Part shown: in pieces, positions 22,944 through 33,170 of the stretch | How positions within the stretch are numbered: position 1 is the first letter of the stretch | Layout of the letters: each line of letters opens with the position of its first letter | Assembly: GCA_002335605.1 (NCBI GenBank) | Contig: BEDY01000002.1 | Span: 1,922,001-1,986,000 of the forward strand | DNA from: Prillingera fragicola | Taxonomy: Eukaryota > Basidiomycota > Tremellomycetes > Trichosporonales > Trichosporonaceae | Reading direction: 5' to 3' | Length of the DNA: 64,000 nt | Position numbers and translations under genes: made by a program | The notes under the pieces: model-generated | The model's input: only the letters and a program-made list of their open reading frames with translations | Databases searched by the model: none | What the model was told of the DNA's origin: nothing

Positions 22944-23565
22944 GGTGGGGATGTCTGTGGGGCTATGTGGGGCACTGAGCTCCGGCATTGTGGGCCTATA
23001 TAGCTCTCAACCACGGGAGATAGCCGGAGGTCGGCGTCTTGTTCCCCGTCAGCCCATGACTGTAGTCCAAGAGTCCGATTGAAGAGCCGGGCTTCACTAC
23101 TGAGAGTCTTGTGCGGTTGGGAGTAAGCCAGAATTGACCGCTCCATCCGAGGCACAAAACAAAAGATGGATCCGAAACAGCGTTTATCAGCGCTATAACA
23201 GCGTTGAACAGCGACCAGATCACTCTCAATCTACGGTCACTCGCCTTCAACGTCGCTGTTTGCGGAGTAACGACGCGGCCTGAATGTACCGATGTTGTCC
23301 CGAACAGCGACATACTTCTCCGGCTAGCCTCTGATGTCAACGTCAGCCAGCATGTGCAAGGCATCGCTGCTGAAGATGGTGGCGGATGAGCGGCGGCTAT
23401 TGATCGCTGTTCACGATGACCCAAACGCTGTTTGCGGGCAATCCTGACATATGATCTTGCGGCCCCGACAATCGCAAGGATGTCGCGAGGTTGATAAGAA
23501 GCTGGGTTGAGGGTGTATTTTCCTCTTCAACTGTCTGCGCATCACCCGCACATCTCACTTCAACA
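22944..23565. promoter_or_regulatory. Divergent promoter of permease and GH5 genes
   Basis: A 622 bp gap between divergent start codons. Its central half contains a dense cluster of the heptamer AACAGCG (separate entry). The distance to each gene makes this the only plausible place for both promoters. Confidence 0.6.
23176..23432. promoter_or_regulatory. Cluster of seven AACAGCG/CGCTGTT heptamers
   Basis: Exact copies on the + strand are at 23176-23182, 23197-23203, 23207-23213 and 23303-23309. Copies on the - strand are at 23254-23260, 23405-23411 and 23426-23432. Chance expectation for one given heptamer in 257 bp on both strands is about 0.03. Two copies extend to the 12-mer CGCTGTTTGCGG (23254, 23426) and three extend to GAACAGCGA. 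A near copy (TCAGCGCT) lies at 23188. The arrangement resembles an array of binding sites for one transcription factor serving both flanking genes. Confidence 0.6.
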
Positions 23566-25182
23566 ATGGTCTACGTTAATGGAAACGGCACGAGCCACGG
23601 CTATCTCAAGGTGGAGGGAAGCGACATTGTTCGCGATGGCCAACCGATTCTCCTCAAGGGGGCCTCTCTTGGCGGCTGGAGTGAGCAGAGCCAGGCACTA
23701 CAAATGCTAACGCCGCAGTGCTCATGGAGAACTTCATGAATGGCTTTGCTGGACAAGAGAACCAGGCCCGTGCCGCCATGAAGGCAGCCCTCGGCGATGC
23801 AAAGTATGAATACTACTTTGACAAATTCCTCGAGTACTACTTTACCGAGGCCGACGCAGAGTTCCTGGCCTCGATGGGCTTCAACTGTATCCGAATCGCC
23901 ATCAACTACCGCCACTTTGAAGACGACCTCAATCCGCGTGTGCTTAAGAAGTCCGGCTTCAAGCACCTCGACCGGGTCGTGGACCTGTGTGCTGCGCATG
24001 GCATCTACACTGTCATTGACCTGCACGCTCTTCCTGGCGGCCAGAACATGGACTGGCACAGTGATAACAACACCAACCAAGCCTTGTGTGAGTGAATCAT
24101 TTTGATCGCGACTGACAGCCAGTCTGGGACCACAAGGATTTCCAGGACCGAGCTGTGTGGCTCTGGGAGATCCTTGCTGAGCACTACCGAGACAACACCT
24201 GGGTTGCGGGATACAACCCTATGAACGAGCCGGCCGATGCCGAACATGAACGCTTGCAGGGATTCTATGTGCGCATTGAGAAGGCTATCCGTGCTATCGA
24301 CCCTCACCACATTCTCTTCCTCGAGTGAGTCACTGTCACGAATGCCTGTGCTGACGATCAGTGGCAACTCGTTTGGCTATGATTTCTCCCACTTCAAGTA
24401 TCCCCTGCCCAATTGCGTCTACTCATGTCACGATTATTCAGTGTACGGCTTCCCCGCTGCCCCAGAGCTCTACTCGGGCACAAAGAAGCAGATCGACTAT
24501 CACGAACGCACGTTCCGCCGCAAAGCCGATTTTATGCTCGCTACTAAAACCCCCATTTGGAACAGCGAGTTTGGCCCTACCTACAACACGGCCAAGGATG
24601 GCAATAACTGGGAAACCGTCAACGACACACGGTACGAGGTGCTCAAGCTCCAGCTCAATATTAACAAGCGCAACAATGCAAGTTACTCGCTGTGGACCTA
24701 CAAAGGTGTGTTTTTTTTATGTAATTAAAAGCTGACGGCAGACATTGGCGTCATGGGTATAGTCTACCCCAAAGCCGACTCCCCTCTTTTGACCCTCCTC
24801 GCCCCCTTCCTGGCCAAGAAGAAGGAAACCTCGGCGGACGGCTGGGGCTTTGACGAGACTCCAGTCAAGCACCTTTTCGGCCCCCTCGAGGAGTGGTTCA
24901 ACCAGCAGACTCCTTCACTGGAGAAAAAGTACCCGCCTACCTGGAAGATCAAGAAGCATGTGCTGCGCCAGGTCCGCGGCTTGTTGCTCTCTGAGGAACT
25001 GGCAAAGGAGTATGGCAGGTACTTTGAAGGCCTGAGTCTTGAAGACCTTGATGCAGTGGCAAAGAGTTGGCATTTCGGTGAGTATCCACAACAAGTGCCT
25101 GGCTAACTGGGCAGACAACTGTGTTCAGCGCGAGAAGCTTGTGGCAATCATGTCCGAGGATGCCTTGTCCACCAAGCAATGA
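23566..25182 (+). CDS. Glycoside hydrolase family 5 (intracellular beta-glycosidase/glucanase type)
   Basis: Exons 23566-23680, 23719-24087, 24123-24324, 24362-24705, 24742-25077 and 25115-25182 join to 477 aa. Introns are 35-38 nt. The (beta/alpha)8 fold is shown by LKGASLGGWMLMENFMNG near the start, FNCIRIAINYRHFEDD, VIDLHALPGGQN, the acid/base motif NPMNEP (Glu about 197), HDYSVYGFP and the nucleophile motif IWNSEFGP (Glu about 298). GH5 enzymes cleave beta-glycosidic bonds with retention. No signal peptide is present (MVYVNGNGTSHGYL), which fits import of a small glycoside by the divergent permease and hydrolysis inside the cell. That link is inference. The exact subfamily and substrate are not determinable by eye. 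Confidence 0.9.
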
Positions 25183-25252
25183 TTCCAGTTTGACAAATGT
25201 ATTTTGCATCTCCCTGTTTCAGTCGTTTAGCCTATGCTTACTCTGCATGTTG

Positions 25253-27436
25253 CTAGTTGTGACCATAGACGCTTCCAGCGGGACTGGGAAACAAAGTGGA
25301 CCTAAATGTCAGCGGACTCTTGGAGGCAGCCTCACCAAAACTGGTCGTCTAGCGACATTGAAGGATCGAAACCATTCGGCGCTAACGGCAACGCCTGCCT
25401 GAGAAACTCGTCCTGGCCGTCAGCCTCCTCCTTTTTTGCCCTCTCACCAAATCAAAAGCTCCCACAGGCTCCTGCTGCTGAACTGGCTCACTAGGCTGCT
25501 CGGCCGACAGGAGTTGCAGCAGACGTCGCAGGAATCGACCCACGAGGTCCATGACTGCCTCACCAGAGCCGGGCGAATTGTTGTCGCAGCATATCGTTAA
25601 CCTGCGGATGCAGCCAATGACAAGCTGGCGCTGCAGCAGTGGCAAGCCTTCGCACATCTGCCTTCAGCACTTTCCCCATACCGGCGCGTACCTTGTGTCC
25701 CACAACACCAAACGACGAAAGATGTGTGGCTGACGTGTCCTGCATGTATCGAAAACATCCCAGCTGGGAGATTATTTCAGTTTGTGTAGCGTACCGCTCA
25801 GCAAGCTCAAGCCAGTCTGCGACGACAAGGTCGCGCTCGTGGACTGCACAGACGTCCAGCATTAGAAACTTGATGCGAAGGAGATGATTGATGTCAAACC
25901 ATTTAAGCAAGCTTTGCTCAAACGCCGAGAATTTGCCCCGTGCTGTGCCGTCAGCCCATGTCAAGCCGGGGGGAAAGCCTACATTGATCTTCAGGAAACC
26001 ACTGCTGCACATGCAGCTCCATCTGGACGTAGATATTATTGAGAAGCGCCCAGGCCGTCTCACGCGGCATGGTCGTGTGCGTCTGCCGCAACTTGATGAG
26101 CATGAGATACGTCGAGGCCGAGCTCATGCTGCAGGCATGGCGCATGTCACCACCATGAAAGCGATCTGTTTCTTCTGCCCAGCGCACGCACTGCAGTCAG
26201 TGACGAACACTTGTAAGTAGACGCACATCCGGGAGCTCTTCCAGACGCATTATTGGTGGCAGTCCAAACACATCCGAGTAAATCCTGTCAAAGCCTGAAG
26301 TCAGCTCTGTTGCCCAGACACCACGTACAAGATAGGAGATACCACGTCCGCTCTCGGTCCGCAATCACTCTGGCCTCGTGCACATCCTCTGGCAGGGCCG
26401 TCTTCCTCGGCACATGTAATCCAATTTGATACCCCAACCGGATTGCGATCGCCATCTTGACCCCAACAGTGCCATCAGTCGGTTCTTTCCACGCACACAT
26501 GAGGGCAAGGGTTTGAATCAAGAAGAGGTCGCACTTGTTTCCTGAAGAGACGGCCCGGTTAACGAGCGTGCGGACGTGAGCTAGAAGGGGAGCGTATAGC
26601 GGTCGTTTGAAAAATTGGGCAGAGGCCATCATCACTGCTGTGAGGAGGGCAGCGGAGGATGTGCGAATGTATTCGAGGGTATGCACTGAACTTCAGCCTA
26701 AATGGTAAATGAGTGACAGCCCGTACTCACACTGAGGGTCAAACATTCCCACAAGAGGATTCAGGTGCCGCAGATACTGCAAGAACAAGAACTCTGCCTC
26801 GACGGGGCTCAGTATATCCATGACAACTGCCCCATCAGCTCCAAAGCATTCAATAGCCTCACTTGGATCATCTTCTGAGTAGACAGGTCTTCCTCCAACG
26901 ACGTGAGCGACGGGAGTCACCTGCGTTGGTTGCTCTACGCTGGGTACGGACTCTACCCCAGCGGATTGGGGTATGGTTGGGTCCAGGATACCAAGTGTCT
27001 GACCGCCTGCTACTGGCGAGACACCTGCCGGATGATCCACTGCTGTTTCCGCAGGACGAACGTTGCACGGCCCAGAGTCAATGACAACCTGACTGGCAGC
27101 ATGAGGCGGGATCGGAACGGGAGTTGACCGCTGTTCTGGTTGAGATAATCGCGAACGTCTCTTTTTACGTTCATACACACATGCAAGGTTCAGGCGCTCT
27201 AATCATCAGTAATGGTGCGTCATAATACTCACGACACCGTTGGCATGGGTCCCTCTGGGACTCATTCCCTACACACCGTGTCTGTCGTCAGAGCGGTCAG
27301 CAGGGCAATGTACTTACGCGAATCTCGCGACAGGCTGTACATCTTGACTATGTCAGCTAACTCTTAACAAGGAACCTTACGCTATCAAGTGCCTCTGCTG
27401 CCTTTTAGGTGTTCTCTCTGCCGCCTCGCCGTGCAT
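25253..27436 (-). CDS. Zn2Cys6 fungal-specific transcription factor
   Basis: Exons 27436-27381, 27342-27318, 27281-27233, 27198-26731, 26685-26329, 26294-26227, 26190-25983, 25942-25692, 25657-25448, 25412-25336 and 25301-25253 join to 605 aa. The zinc cluster is complete: Cys20, 23, 30, 40, 43 and 50 (CTACREIRTRC, then CQRCQRLNLAC), assembled from four exons, one of 25 nt. A basic linker ERKKRRSRLSQ follows. The fungal-specific middle domain begins around 230 (FLQYLRHLNPLVGMFDPQ) and includes IRLGYQIGLHV and the hallmark RERTWYLLSC. Factors of this class bind CGG half-sites, usually as dimers. It is convergent with the GH5 gene and may regulate the permease/GH5 pair. If the last intron is not spliced, the protein ends at a TGA at 25332-25334 (590 aa). 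Confidence 0.85.
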
Positions 27437-27949
27437 GGTTTGTGGTGTTGTCAAGTGCACAGTACTGGAGTGGTCAACACCGTATTGGAAGTGGTCAACA
27501 CCGGTCTTGAAGCTTCGGTGTTACGTCGGTCAGTTGGCCTCGTGAGTCTCGCGTGTTGGACCTCCACCAGTAGCTGGTGTGTCACCGTCTCCATGTCGCA
27601 ACAGGAACACGCTGGCTATGCATATACCGAATTTCATGGCTAACTCGCTGTCGGCGCATCAACAGTTCGTGTAGCCTTGACAGATGGATTCCAACTTGGC
27701 CTCGCTGAGCAGTAACGCAGGAGAACGGAAGAGAGAGGTGCAGTAGAGTCTTTGGTGGTGCAGGTGCCTGAGGCGGTGTCAACCCGCCACGGCGCTGTTG
27801 GGTTCCCGGAACTGCTCAGATCCATGCCTCCATTCATTCACATTCACTCCGCTTTCCACTTCTCCCCATTCGCTTCCTTTCCCACCTCTACAGCCAATTA
27901 ACAAGCAAGCCCGTCAATCACTCGTCTCCAGCTGTGGTGTTTTGTCGCC
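27437..27949. promoter_or_regulatory. Divergent promoter between Zn2Cys6 factor and micro-exon gene
   Basis: A 513 bp gap between divergent starts. The side nearest the regulator has three copies of CGGTGTT (separate entry). The side nearest 27950 is pyrimidine-rich (27825-27935), like other leaders here. Confidence 0.45.
27469..27522. promoter_or_regulatory. CGGTGTT repeats upstream of the Zn2Cys6 gene
   Basis: A 14-bp direct repeat, AGTGGTCAACACCG, occurs at 27469-27482 and 27490-27503, exactly 21 bp apart. A third CGGTGTT lies in inverse orientation at 27516-27522. They sit 33-87 bp upstream of the regulator's ATG. Each holds a CGG triplet of the kind bound by Zn2Cys6 proteins, so autoregulation is possible. 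This is inference. Confidence 0.45.
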
Positions 27950-29582
27950 ATGTCGCTCCGCGAGAAGAACTGCTACACCCTCAGCCTCATCCCGTCCTTA
28001 CGGGACCCGATGGTGCTCGAGCTCGTCGAGGGGTGGGGAGCCACGGGTGGCCAGAAACAGGACCCACGATACGGACGTGTACGCGAGAGGCGCGAGGGAG
28101 AGGCGTATAGCTCTGTCCTATATGGTGAGTGCTCTGGCGGTGGCCAACAAACGCGGCGGCGTGTCTGTTACCGCTGGTGGAGGACGTTGGTCGTGTGCCA
28201 TCGCTAACGCTCGCAGACGGATACAGCGGGGCCAAGCTAGCGAGCGCAGGCTTTGTGGCTGATAAGGCCAAGCAGCGTCGTCTCGAGCTGCATGGGCCCG
28301 ATGAGACGATTCCATTCGAGTTTACCGGCAAGCTGTGAGTCGCCATCAGGAGGCGGTGCTGACATTTTGCAGAGGATTCGTGAGTGCCGCGGTTTGGCTC
28401 TGGAAGCTGGCAGGAGTGGTGGTTTTTGTTGCGAATGCTAACATATTTATGTAGGAATGGACGTTCAGCTTCGAGGGGTAAGTTGGACTCGGGTGAGTGT
28501 GTGCTGACACCGCAGGAACAAGTACCATTGGAAGCGCGACGGCATCGCTGGCAGGGACTTGATCTGTGTCATGGACCGTGGCAAAACCGACCCTTCTGTC
28601 GACATGTGCCTGTACGTGCGACCTCGCGCGACGTAAAGGTGCAGGCATAGCTGACGTCGCAGTGCGCGCCAAGGCAGCCGCGACAACTATGGTCGGATTC
28701 AGATGTTGCACTACAACATTGAGCGCTTCCTGCATCGCGAGATCATTGACTTGCGTGGCCTCGAGACTGTCTTTATTATGAGGTGCGTCTCTCGTCTTCC
28801 TCTCTGCTGACCTCGCAGCCTTCTCATGCTCTTTGACGCCAACGAAGACCGGTCCGGAGCATCTCCAATTCCGATGCCAAAGAGGACGAGCGACACGCCC
28901 GCGATCCCTGCGCAGGTCATCACTCCCGAAGACTATGAGCCAGTGCGTATCTTGGGCAACATTCCGCTAACGTTCAGGAGGAGCACAACGAGGTCATTGT
29001 CGGCGTCACCACGGATCTCGATCAACACATTGCCCGCGCCACCGCCCTCCTCGAGGTAAGACTGCCCCTCCCCCGCCACGTCCCAGCTAACGACGGCAGG
29101 ACCCAAACATGCTCTTCATCATGATCCGCACAAAGCAGGCCGAAGCCGCTGCCCGCGCGCTCAAAGTGGCCGGCGGGGTGACGGCCGTGCGCCACCGCGC
29201 GGGCTTGAACGAGTTGCACAAGTACATCATCGAAGAAGAGGCCCCCAAACGCGGCCCAAGGGTTATCAAGCTTGACGCGCCAAAGTGAGTGGCCCCACCG
29301 GGTAGCGATACTGACGATGACAGGGGTCCAGAGGCGGCACAGTGGACGCCCCCGCCCAACCTAACAATCTACCTGTCGACCGTCGAGCTGCCAGAGCTCA
29401 AACCCGGCCGCAGGGCTGCTGCCGCGAGCGCAAACGCGAGCGGCGGGGGGTTGGGCACCTCGCCACCTCTGCCTTCGAAGTTGAATGGAAACGGAAATGG
29501 AAACGGAGGAGGACCCATGAGGCCCCCGCCTGCGCATCCTAGTAAACAGGCGCCGTCGCCTTTCCGTCCTGGGTGGAAATAG
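27950..29582 (+). CDS. Unidentified protein with micro-exons; tubby-like beta-barrel possible
   Basis: Exons 27950-28124, 28217-28334, 28373-28379, 28455-28477, 28516-28611, 28663-28782, 28819-28942, 28978-29055, 29100-29284 and 29324-29582 join to 394 aa. I do not recognise the family with confidence. The core (about 60-200) alternates short beta-strand-like segments (PFEFTGKLGFEWTFSFEGNK, YHWKRDGIAGRDLICVMDRG, YGRIQMLHYNIERF). It ends in a hydrophobic segment, LRGLETVFIMSLLMLFDANE. This recalls the tubby/LOR barrel-plus-helix plan seen in many fungal orphan proteins. A second conserved-looking part (about 245-330) follows, then a Gly/Asn/Pro-rich tail. A 7-nt exon (AGGATTC) and a 23-nt exon are required to keep the core in frame. 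Function unknown. Confidence 0.75.
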
Positions 29583-29958
29583 TGTGCCCCGTCGAGCATG
29601 ATCCGTGAGGTAAGTAGGTGAGCTGTGTAGTGACGACTGTGGAATCTCGGGGTGGTAGACGTAGTCATCTGCATTCATTAAATGCCAGCACCGAATTGCT
29701 TGGGCGAGAGGAGAGAGCTAAGGAAAGGGTGTGGTGGGCCGAGATGGTATGTGGAGGGGGTATGGGGTGGGAGTGTGTGAGACCAAGGATGGGGGAGGTG
29801 AGGGGGAGGAAGATGTGTGCTACTACTCGTCAAAGTCCCAGAGGCACCTTCGGGCAGGGGCGAGCGATCAGTCATGTTCGTCTAAGTCGAGTCGTCGCCC
29901 CCACAAACGCCGATTTCCGGCCTCGTGGTGTTGACGCATGTGTCGTTGGAGAAGGGCT

Positions 29959-30888
29959 TCAGGCCGAATCCTCCTCGCCGTAAAGCCGCCTGAGCCACCT
30001 CGAGGCGACGGCGTAGTCGCGCTTGCAGTCGACGAGCAGCTGGCTGATGCGCTTGAGCGCCTCGTCCTCTGTCAGGGGAGCATCGACCTCTTCGTCGCGC
30101 AAGTTGCCGTAGTGCTGCATCTTTTCACACGAGTTCTGGACCTTGATGATGCCCAGTGCTGCCGACGATCCCTTGAGAAAGTGTCCGAGGGACGACAGCT
30201 TTGAGAGCGATGGCTCGGCGCTGGATTCAAGTGTCAGCATACACTGCAGTCCGACGCTTGCGCCACTCACATGGCGTCCTGCATCTGCTTGAACGTGTTC
30301 TCGGCCTGCTCAAAGTATCCCCACACGATACCCTTTGAGAACTCGTGGCCGCCACCGTCGCCGTCGTCGTCGTCGTCATCGTCCATGTCCTGGATCTGGG
30401 AAAAGATCTCCATGTTGATTATTCCGTCAGGCTCCATGGGCAACGGCTCCAACTTGGCCACTGGCGGTGACGCCGCGGGCACGGCAGCGGCAGCGGTGGG
30501 GACAGGCGTGGATGCCTCGGAGACAGCAGGCTTGGCAGCAGCGGGTGCGGGTGCGGGTGCGGGTGCAGCGGGGGCTGGAGAGGAGATAGCAGCGGCGGTG
30601 GCGGGGGATGCGGCCGCTGCAGGAGCAGCCGCCGGGGCCGAAGCGGTCGCAGCCGGAGATGAAGCAGCTTCCTGAGAAGAGTCAGTTGAGGTCCGTGCAC
30701 CAGCGTGAGACGGCAGAACCGGTGACGCATGGCAAGCTCAAGCGACAGCGTGTTGGGCGCCGTCCTCAGCATTGCGCTTGCCCGCACACGCCGCTCGCAC
30801 AACGCACCTTCTTGGCCTCTGCCTTGGGAGACACGGCCGCGGGAGCCGCCTTGGTAGGCAGCGAGCTCTGCGGAGATGACACAGCCAT
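29959..30888 (-). CDS. YPD1: Histidine-containing phosphotransfer protein Ypd1
   Basis: Exons 30888-30808, 30671-30271 and 30220-29959 join to 247 aa. The HPt domain occupies about 115-245: INMEIFSQIQDM, an Asp-rich run, FSKGIVWGYFEQAENTFKQM, then LSSLGHFLKGSSAALG with phospho-accepting His about 174, and NSCEKMQHYG. Ypd1 accepts phosphate from hybrid histidine kinases and passes it to the response regulators Ssk1 and Skn7 in stress signalling. The preceding 110 residues are an Ala/Pro-rich low-complexity extension absent from the short yeast protein. The first intron is 136 nt, long for this window. The flanking tRNA-free 2.3 kb upstream could hold extended regulation. Confidence 0.92.
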
Positions 30889-33170
30889 GGAGAGATTGGT
30901 TTTGGATAGGGATTGATGCGAAAGGAAGAATCAAGTGTCGTCGACGCTGCAGTCTAGGGTGACGTCGGTTTGGGATGAAAAACAGACGATGCGGGGCACA
31001 CGAGCTTGCTTTGAGCTAAGGTGAATCGTGTCAGCTACAGAACGGGATGACTGTCTGGTTTGGAGCTTGTGTCTGTGCGCAGACACTCCCACCCCCAATG
31101 TTCGTTGCCATCAACATTGTGCCATCCTCCTCCACTCGGGTGGATGGGTGGGCTCAATGCGTTGATTCGGCCTGTGCGTGCGAGCACTAGCGTGACGACT
31201 GTGCCCCGAGTACAGTACGGGAGTGACTGCTAGATTTGAGGCTGACAAACCTACCTGTAATGAGTGCAGAAGGGCGATGCGAAGCGTGCGTTTAGGCGAC
31301 GCAGTTGGCTTGGGTGTGGATGGATTGGAGGTTGATGAAAGGAGAATCGAACCAGCCGGCGAGGGTGTCCTGGTGGATGTGTGTGCGTGTGTTGTGACCG
31401 AGAGGGAGATGCTAGGAATGGAAAGTGCGCACCCTAAGACTAGCAGCTAGCTACAACTGGGTAGTGGCGTGGGGATGTTGCAGGAGACGAGTAGCAGCAA
31501 AAGGTGTACAGGACAAAGAGAGTGGTCCCCCCTTGCTCCCTCTGCCAATGACGAAATGCCTCTCTTCTCTGCCTGGCCCCTGCCCTGCCCACTGCCCTGC
31601 CCTGCACCCCCCTCACCCCAGAGCGACACACCCAAATTTGATCCCGCTCTCACCAGGAATACATGCCTATACCCTTTTCCTATTCCCATTTCACAAACAT
31701 TAACAATGACGTGCCACGCCATCTCTCTCATCCATTCCGTCTCTCCACCTGCTAGAACCCGAACCTGCAGCCCTTGCTCCTGGCTGGAAATCCTGACCTC
31801 CATGGCGTAGTACACATACACTCCCTGGATAACCACTACCGGTGCAGCAGCCACAGCTACCACAGCTCTCGAGGGCAGAGGGCAGAACAAACATGTCATT
31901 GGAAAACCAGAACCACCAAGGTAGACCCCGCAAGCCGGGGCCCTGCAGGTGGGCAGCAACTCGCTTCCAGGTGATAAACCGCCTGAATAAATGTTCCGTA
32001 TCCATGGTGCGCATAGTCACTGCATCGTATCCAAGATCTCGTGCTGCGCCGGTGTCTGTCGGGATATCCAGAGGCACATACGATGGCGAGATCAACAACA
32101 TTGCGCATTTGGCTGCAGCCAGGCTGACGATGACACTGTTGGACAATCAATCGCAACTCTCTGGGAGCAAGGACACAGGCGCTGCACGATTGAGGCCACT
32201 TTTGTCCACATACTCCACGTCTTGCTGCTCCCTTTCACACTGCTACACGCGTGGGCATGTGGAACATGTCGCTGAACGAGCATGATAATCGGCTATCAGC
32301 TCCTTGGCGGCGCCACAAACAGACGGTAAAATGACGACGACCCGGGAAACGTGATGGCGTTTTGCTGGAGTTCCAAATTCTTGCCGTCGACCTCACGCGG
32401 CTCTGCGCCGCTGGCCACTGGCCACTGGCCACAGGTACTGCGCAACGTCAGGTAATCATCTCAACCTGACATCCTGCGATCCTGGGATTCCCACTGGCAC
32501 TGCGCAGCTTCAGGTAAACATCACTCGACCTGGTATCCTGGGATTCCTGGGATCACGCTACGGCGCTGGGGTCCAATTTTCCGACATTATGGCGCACCGC
32601 GGCACCACCGCGCCACCGCCATCCTTGATCTCGCACCAGTGCCCACTAAAGGTGGCGTCGCCCAACCTTTCAAGCATCCTTGAACAGACTTTCAAGCATG
32701 CTGCCCGAGATGTTTAAACGGGAGAAAAGAAACGTGCAAAGCAAGGCACAAGGCCACATGGCCGTCCAAACTAGTAACCCCACACGAAAAACGCGGGGTA
32801 TGCCCGGCCTTGAAATCGTTCTAAGTCTAGACCCCACGCGCTTGGCAGCGGCGGCGGTGCGCAGATCGGCCAGGTCAATGTCGGTGGTCAAGGTCGTGTT
32901 GTCGTACATTGCAATGTGGGGTAGTTTAAGGGTGGAGGTGTTCATGGCCGTGTCTTTTCCACTTTGCTCTTTTCTCTGTTCACAATCAGCGACTTCTCCT
33001 GGCGAGAAGCACGCCTGGCGTCTTCGTTCTCCTTGATCTTTTGAGGCTGTAGCTGGCTACAAGCTGGCTACCACTTTTCACGACCATCGACACACGTTCC
33101 TGGGCACCATCTTTTTATCCACTGGCCACAGCTCCGCCTCCAGCGACAGCCCGCAGCGAGCTTTGCAGGC
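30889..33170. other. Gene-poor 2.28 kb between YPD1 and TVP38-like genes
   Basis: No supported coding frame on either strand. It presumably holds the YPD1 promoter and leader and the TVP38-like promoter. It contains an imperfect 62-bp tandem duplication next to a (CTGGCCA)3 run (listed separately). A small noncoding RNA cannot be excluded. Confidence 0.45.
32411..32560 (+). repeat. (CTGGCCA)3 and imperfect 62-bp tandem duplication
   Basis: Three 7-bp units occupy 32411-32431. Two diverged copies of about 62 bp follow at about 32437-32498 and 32499-32560. They share ACTGCGCA, TCAGGTAA, ATC, CGACCTG-like and ATCCTGGGATTCC blocks. The copies differ by substitutions and small indels, so the boundaries are approximate. 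No coding role is apparent. Confidence 0.55.

Noticed and set aside
25382..25384. Stop codon after RTSFSGRRCR as the end of the Zn2Cys6 protein
   Set aside because: A clear 35-nt intron (25413-25447) with a CTGAC motif removes it and leads to the more natural LDEFLRQALPLAPNGFDPSM.
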